In this document: positions 30,956 through 35,070 of the stretch, in pieces | Position numbering within the stretch: position 1 is the first letter of the stretch | How the letters are laid out: every line of letters starts with the position of its first letter | Source of the DNA: Byssochlamys sp. IMV 00236 | Taxonomy: Eukaryota > Ascomycota > Eurotiomycetes > Eurotiales > Thermoascaceae | DNA: 35,070 nt | Direction: 5' to 3' | Assembly (NCBI GenBank): GCA_001931875.2 | Contig: MSJH02000013.1 | Coordinates: 1 to 35,070 of the forward strand | Program-made: the position numbers and the translations under genes | The notes under the pieces: generated by a model | The model's database searches: none | Told to the model about the DNA's origin: nothing | What the model saw: the letters and a program-made list of their open reading frames with translations, nothing else

Positions 30956-33108
30956 CTACTTATTTGTGGGAGGGTTTAAAAGTCTCCTCACTGTATGCGG
31001 AATTGCGTCTTCATAATGTTTTATAGTTCTTGCTGCTGAAGATGATCCAGGTCTGGCTGGTGAATGAGATATCATTCTAGTATCCTTTGTTACATTTGAA
31101 TTAATTGTGGATGGAAAAAGATCAGCTGAGATGTCTGCCAAAGCAGGAGAAATAATTTGCATATCCATCACTTTATCGATTACTTGCAAAGACATTTCAT
31201 TTTCTTGCAGTCCAAGTGATTCAGACAAATTGATCCTATTTGGCATCTGAAGTGAAGAGCTAGTCCTTTGGGTTGACTGTATCAATCCTGTGTTTACAGT
31301 ATCAGTTTGGGAACTAGAGCCATACGATGTGCTTGAGATTTGTTTATCCTGTTGAGTATCTTTTACACCTTTGGGGCTTGTAGAAGCAGAATCAGCATTG
31401 GGCTTTTCAAATGATATATCTGTACGTCGAATCATGGCCGTAGTGAACTTTTTTGGCTTCTTTTGCCAAAATGAAAGTGAGAGTGGCTTCTTCTTTTTAA
31501 CAGGTGGTAATGGAGCTTTCTCAGTGACTGGTTCTTTGCCTCTATTCTTGATTCTTTGGACATCTCGCTCTAAGACATGGTGGTACTGTACAGGATAGTG
31601 GTGCTTGTTGGGCCCATCGAAAACATAAGGAACTAGCTTGTTGATTTCTTCAATCTTTACTTTTTCACGTTCCATACGCTCCAAGCCGTATATTCTAAAG
31701 TGAACTGGGACGCATTTTTCTCTAAAGTTCTTGGGAAGTCCAACGGTTACCTTGCACTGTTTGATTAGTTCAATTACCGAAGGCGATAGTTTCACTTGCT
31801 CTAAACTCTCTGTCTCTCGTATAAATCGGCGAATCAGTGGCTCTTCATTTGCCTCTTCCTTGGCGACTTCTTGGAACCCCTCTGTTGATGTCCCCTCTTT
31901 GTTCTTTTCATTCTTGAGTTCACGGCCTTCCTCTTCAGTGCTAATGTTGCCTTCACCCAGAAGAACAGGCTGTTGTAGGTAATTAAAAATATTAGGCATG
32001 GTGAGCCATGGAAAGCTTGACGTAGCTACTGGATCAATCTCTATAGGTTCCTGGGACTGACTAATCAGCAAAGGACCAAGGGTTGGCTTTGATGAATCAG
32101 CAAAAGGTCGAGCAGGACTGCGAGCATGGGGCCGCACCAAGTTAGGCACTGATTGAGAGCGAAGGTATGGTACATCATCATTAGTAGTTGATAGCAATTG
32201 GTTCGGCGTGGATTCCACAAAGTCCAAAGCTCTTGGAATACGACTTGTAAATTGATCGCCTTGGACAGATGCTACACTTTGTTCTTGGAAGAAATATTTT
32301 TCCTGATTGCAACTATCTTCTTGGTCGCTGGTCTCTTGTTGATTGGAAGTTTCTTCCTGCTTTATGCCACTATTTTTCTTGATATCTCCCTTGCTTGTAG
32401 TTGCCTTATTCTTCTTCTTGCTCTGAAGCTCTTGACGGGACTTGCTATGCAATCCTTGTTGATATACTGCTTTCATGAGCTGCTTCCACTCCATGTTGAG
32501 CAATGAGTTTTTTGCATCGTCCATGGGTATAACGCAGACTGCATCAATATGTCTGGCATTTTTGGCTGTCTTCATTTGGCCATCCACACCTTTTTCTTGC
32601 TCGGTCGTCTCAAGATTGGGTGAGCTTATCGGATGACGATCATTGTCAGTAGAGAAAACTACAATGCCTGCTTCTCCCAAAACAGGGGGCTTTTGGCGGA
32701 CGTGCCTAATCACAAAGATGGCAGCAGCGACCAAAGCAGCACCAAGAATACCGCCAATGCTTCCTATAATGATTTTCCAGCTGCCCGAATCTGAAGAAGC
32801 ATTCTCCAAGACACCAGATGTGGCATGGGCGACAGCAGCTTCATGGAAGCTTGTCTGGACTGGAGACGCCGTACCAGATGAGTTTATAGGAGACGACAGG
32901 CTGGTACTAGATGGTGGACTATCAAGAATAGACAAAGATTCCTGGGGTATGCATCCATTATCATCACAATAGACAACTATATATTTTTTAATTAGTACAA
33001 GCTCCGTATGACGACGTCATGGATTAAATACTTACTTTTATAACCATTGACGAGTAAACAGAAGAGTAAAGTAATCACTATTGCTAACTTGAGTCCATAA
33101 GTCATCAT
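30956..33108 (-). CDS. Single-pass membrane protein, unknown function
   Basis: Two exons: 33108-33036 and 32976-30956, with one 59-base intron; 697 residues. The start MMTYGLKLAIVITLLFCLLV is a signal peptide. A short Ser/Thr-rich outer segment (with CDDNGC after splicing) leads to a transmembrane helix (IIIGSIGGILGAALVAAAIF, about residues 85-110) and a basic stop-transfer RHVRQK. The remaining ~585 residues are cytoplasmic, mostly disordered, rich in Ser, Glu, Lys and Gln. One better-ordered segment is VPVHFRIYGLERMEREKVKI followed by NKLVPYVFDGPNKHHYPVQY. The design (short Ser/Thr outer part, one helix, long tail) recalls fungal cell-surface sensors of the Mid2/Wsc or Axl2 type, but no homology was recognised. 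Two adjacent ATGs; the first is used. Confidence 0.78.
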
Positions 33109-34623
33109 TAAATAAGTTAAAGTTGAAGAGAAGAGAAAAAGGTTGTTCAAAAATGTAAACGATTTAAAGAAAGCTTGATTGCATTCTTGTTTGATTAGAC
33201 AGCTTTAAAAAATTCCCCAAATTCAAAGCTGTTTATATGTGAATTAAATAGTCATCTGCTATTAATTGTTGTTGTAAACCATGAATGTTCATTTGTTAAT
33301 ATCTAATTAAAAGTGAAAAGGGACAGTGTTGCATTAATTCATACATTAAAGTAGTCATCTTTTTGGATAATTTCCTCCACATTACGCTCAATGCGTTTAT
33401 AGCACACACAGTACATAATTGGGTGCTTATTACTGATAGCCTTAGGGTAATTGCAGACAGATATTGATGGCATGGGGTATGCTCTTTGACAGTTCTTAAA
33501 AGTGAAATACACTAAGACATTTCTCTACGGAAACTTCCCCTAGAATGTTCTGTGTTGTTGATATCTTTGCTGTGACCTACAGTTAGCCTTTCTTCTATAG
33601 GAACTTTGCTACATCACTAACTCTCTTATACATACACATGAACAGGGATTTATAATAGCCATTACGCGAAGCGTGGTCATGATATCTGTATATGCTAGAA
33701 AGCTGTCCTCGTTTAACAATAAGAAGGGCTTTGAAGAACTTTGCAGATTTTTCTTGGTCAAGAAAAAGAGAGAGAGCTTGTACTTCGTGACGGAGCTTGA
33801 TTTTACCAAGTTTTCGACAGCTTTGAAAGAAGTACTACAACTTCTTGGGTACGTGGATAACCTTTGTGATATTTTGCATGTCTTCCACACTCAGGACGCT
33901 TTTAATTTTCTTTTTTTATGACTTTCTTTTCTTCTGTCTTTTTACTTTCAACTATTCATCAACATTAGTTCATTGACTTCATCAAAATGCACAGAGCTGA
34001 CAATTGTCCAAGATTGGCTGTTTTTAATACCTATTCTTTTCAACCAGTTTTTGTCTATTTTTACGGTAGTCTTCTTTTATTAAAGTGACCATCGGTCTAA
34101 TTTCAAGCACAAGCAACAGCAACTGTGCCGGCCACTAACATTGCGGTCTCTCTTCGCATTGAAGGTTACTTGAATCTCATTTAAAGATCTAAAACAAGTT
34201 CATGGACTCATTTTAGTTACAGCTTGTTTTTGATCGGGTTATCGTGGACGCGATTGAAGCATGCACCTGTAGTAAACTAATGATTGTGCTTGTAGTTTTT
34301 AAAGAAAATTATGTATTTCTTTCACATAAGCATTTCAAATGTATTGAAGTCTTTATGAGCTTTGATTTGAACTATGTAAGCGCAGTGAACCCAACTTTCT
34401 CAATGAAGAGTTTGCATACTAAAAAAATAGTTTACAAAATCTTGAATTTCAAGCGCCAAACGCTGTACTCATTTCATTATCCTGCATCAAATGGTATGAT
34501 CTTTTAGGCTCTCAGATATCCTAAAGCACTTAGTTGCCTAAAGTTCTTAACAGAGCAAGGTACTGATAAACAGTAAGGTTTCAGTATTACATTTTTATCA
34601 ATGTGTCAAACCGAACCTTCTAA
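33109..34623. other. Gene-poor AT-rich flank
   Basis: The first ~300 bases are the likely promoter of the membrane-protein gene. Open frames at 33673-33921 (82 codons plus) and 34244-34507 (87 codons plus) have protein-like composition but no motif, start context or splice signals I can support; they may be decayed repeats. Confidence 0.4.
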
Positions 34624-34651
34624 AGATTTACGCTGGTAATAACGTAAATCT
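34624..34651. repeat. Perfect 9-bp hairpin
   Basis: AGATTTACG (34624-34632) pairs with CGTAAATCT (34643-34651) around a 10-base loop. No T run follows and no gene is attached; role unknown. Confidence 0.6.
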
Positions 34652-35070
34652 AGACTTTTCGGTGCTCATACAATTCCATAAGACTACAAGTGGAAACTAT
34701 CTCGAGTCAACCGTAAATAAAAGCATATATTGGCAGACAGTGATATCTTGTATGCTTCAATGTCAAACTATGGTCTCGAAATAAAGCAAGATGCAATGAC
34801 GTATTCTACATTGCTTAAAGATACTTTAAGCACACAAAATATGATTATAAATGGTAAATTCCAGTATTGCCAGTACAGTATTTCCTTCGCCATACGAGAG
34901 GCTGTATTGCCCTTGTATCATAAGACTATTAGTGTCATATTTGTCATTAACTTATTCTCCGTAACCTTACTATTAATAGAGTAAACAGTAGTTTAATACT
35001 AGAATGTATGTGATCAGCTTCGGAGACTGCTAAGAAAAGGAAAAAGAACCCTGCATGAGCCACGACTTTT
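34652..35070. other. No gene recognised
   Basis: An 84-codon plus-strand open frame (34730-34984) shows no motif. The window ends in this stretch. Confidence 0.35.

Noticed and set aside
31371..32972. Several plus-strand open frames of 75-109 codons
   Set aside because: Antisense to the long exon of the membrane-protein gene; none has its own motif.
1..35070. CRISPR array, tRNA or rRNA genes
   Set aside because: No regularly spaced repeats, no convincing A/B-box pair with cloverleaf and no rRNA-like blocks were seen; the window is eukaryotic.

Overview
The window is nuclear DNA of a filamentous fungus, most probably an early-diverging one of the order Mucorales. The signs are genes cut by many short introns (mostly 46-66 bases, GT...AG), AT-rich intergenic DNA with long T and A runs, and relics of transposon families I associate with Mucorales. 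The order is inferred from protein resemblance, not from a database search.

Layout. Bases 1-7,100 are repeat-derived: a reverse-transcriptase relic (326-757, minus), a block of four perfect hairpins (1,463-1,570), and a broken gene for a Fanzor protein, the eukaryotic relative of TnpB RNA-guided nucleases (about 3,103-7,089, plus). The Fanzor relic appears to be split by two insertions. Bases 7,252-25,765 are a compact, gene-rich core. In order it holds a KDM3-type JmjC histone demethylase (minus), a relic of an orphan multicopy family, dolichyldiphosphatase, a Pumilio RNA-binding protein, an EI24/Rrt8-like membrane protein, a Tc1/IS630-type transposase relic, a tetraspanin, the Ssn6/Cyc8 corepressor (minus), RNA polymerase subunit Rpb6 (minus), a divergent glutamine synthetase, a small unknown protein (minus), a prolidase, and an SMP-type small gene with a stop codon. 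After a small secreted cysteine-containing protein (25,969-26,250, minus), bases 26,400-30,950 are a second repeat-rich stretch with two more DDE transposase relics and an unknown gene fragment. A 697-residue single-pass membrane protein follows (30,956-33,108, minus), and the last 2 kb hold no gene I can support.

The intact genes are core cell functions (transcription, chromatin, mRNA control, glycosylation lipid recycling, nitrogen and peptide metabolism). They are not a functional cluster. I rebuilt exon-intron structures by hand from splice signals and reading-frame continuity; every multi-exon model given here closes in frame.

The most interesting item is the Fanzor relic. Its RuvC-I aspartate, the zinc ribbon and the RuvC-III aspartate can still be read, but stops, frameshifts and insertions mean this copy cannot make a full protein. 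Other points worth a look are an apparent GC-AG intron in the tetraspanin gene, a glutamine synthetase with altered substrate loops, and a Pumilio protein whose base-recognition residues spell UGUAUAUA.
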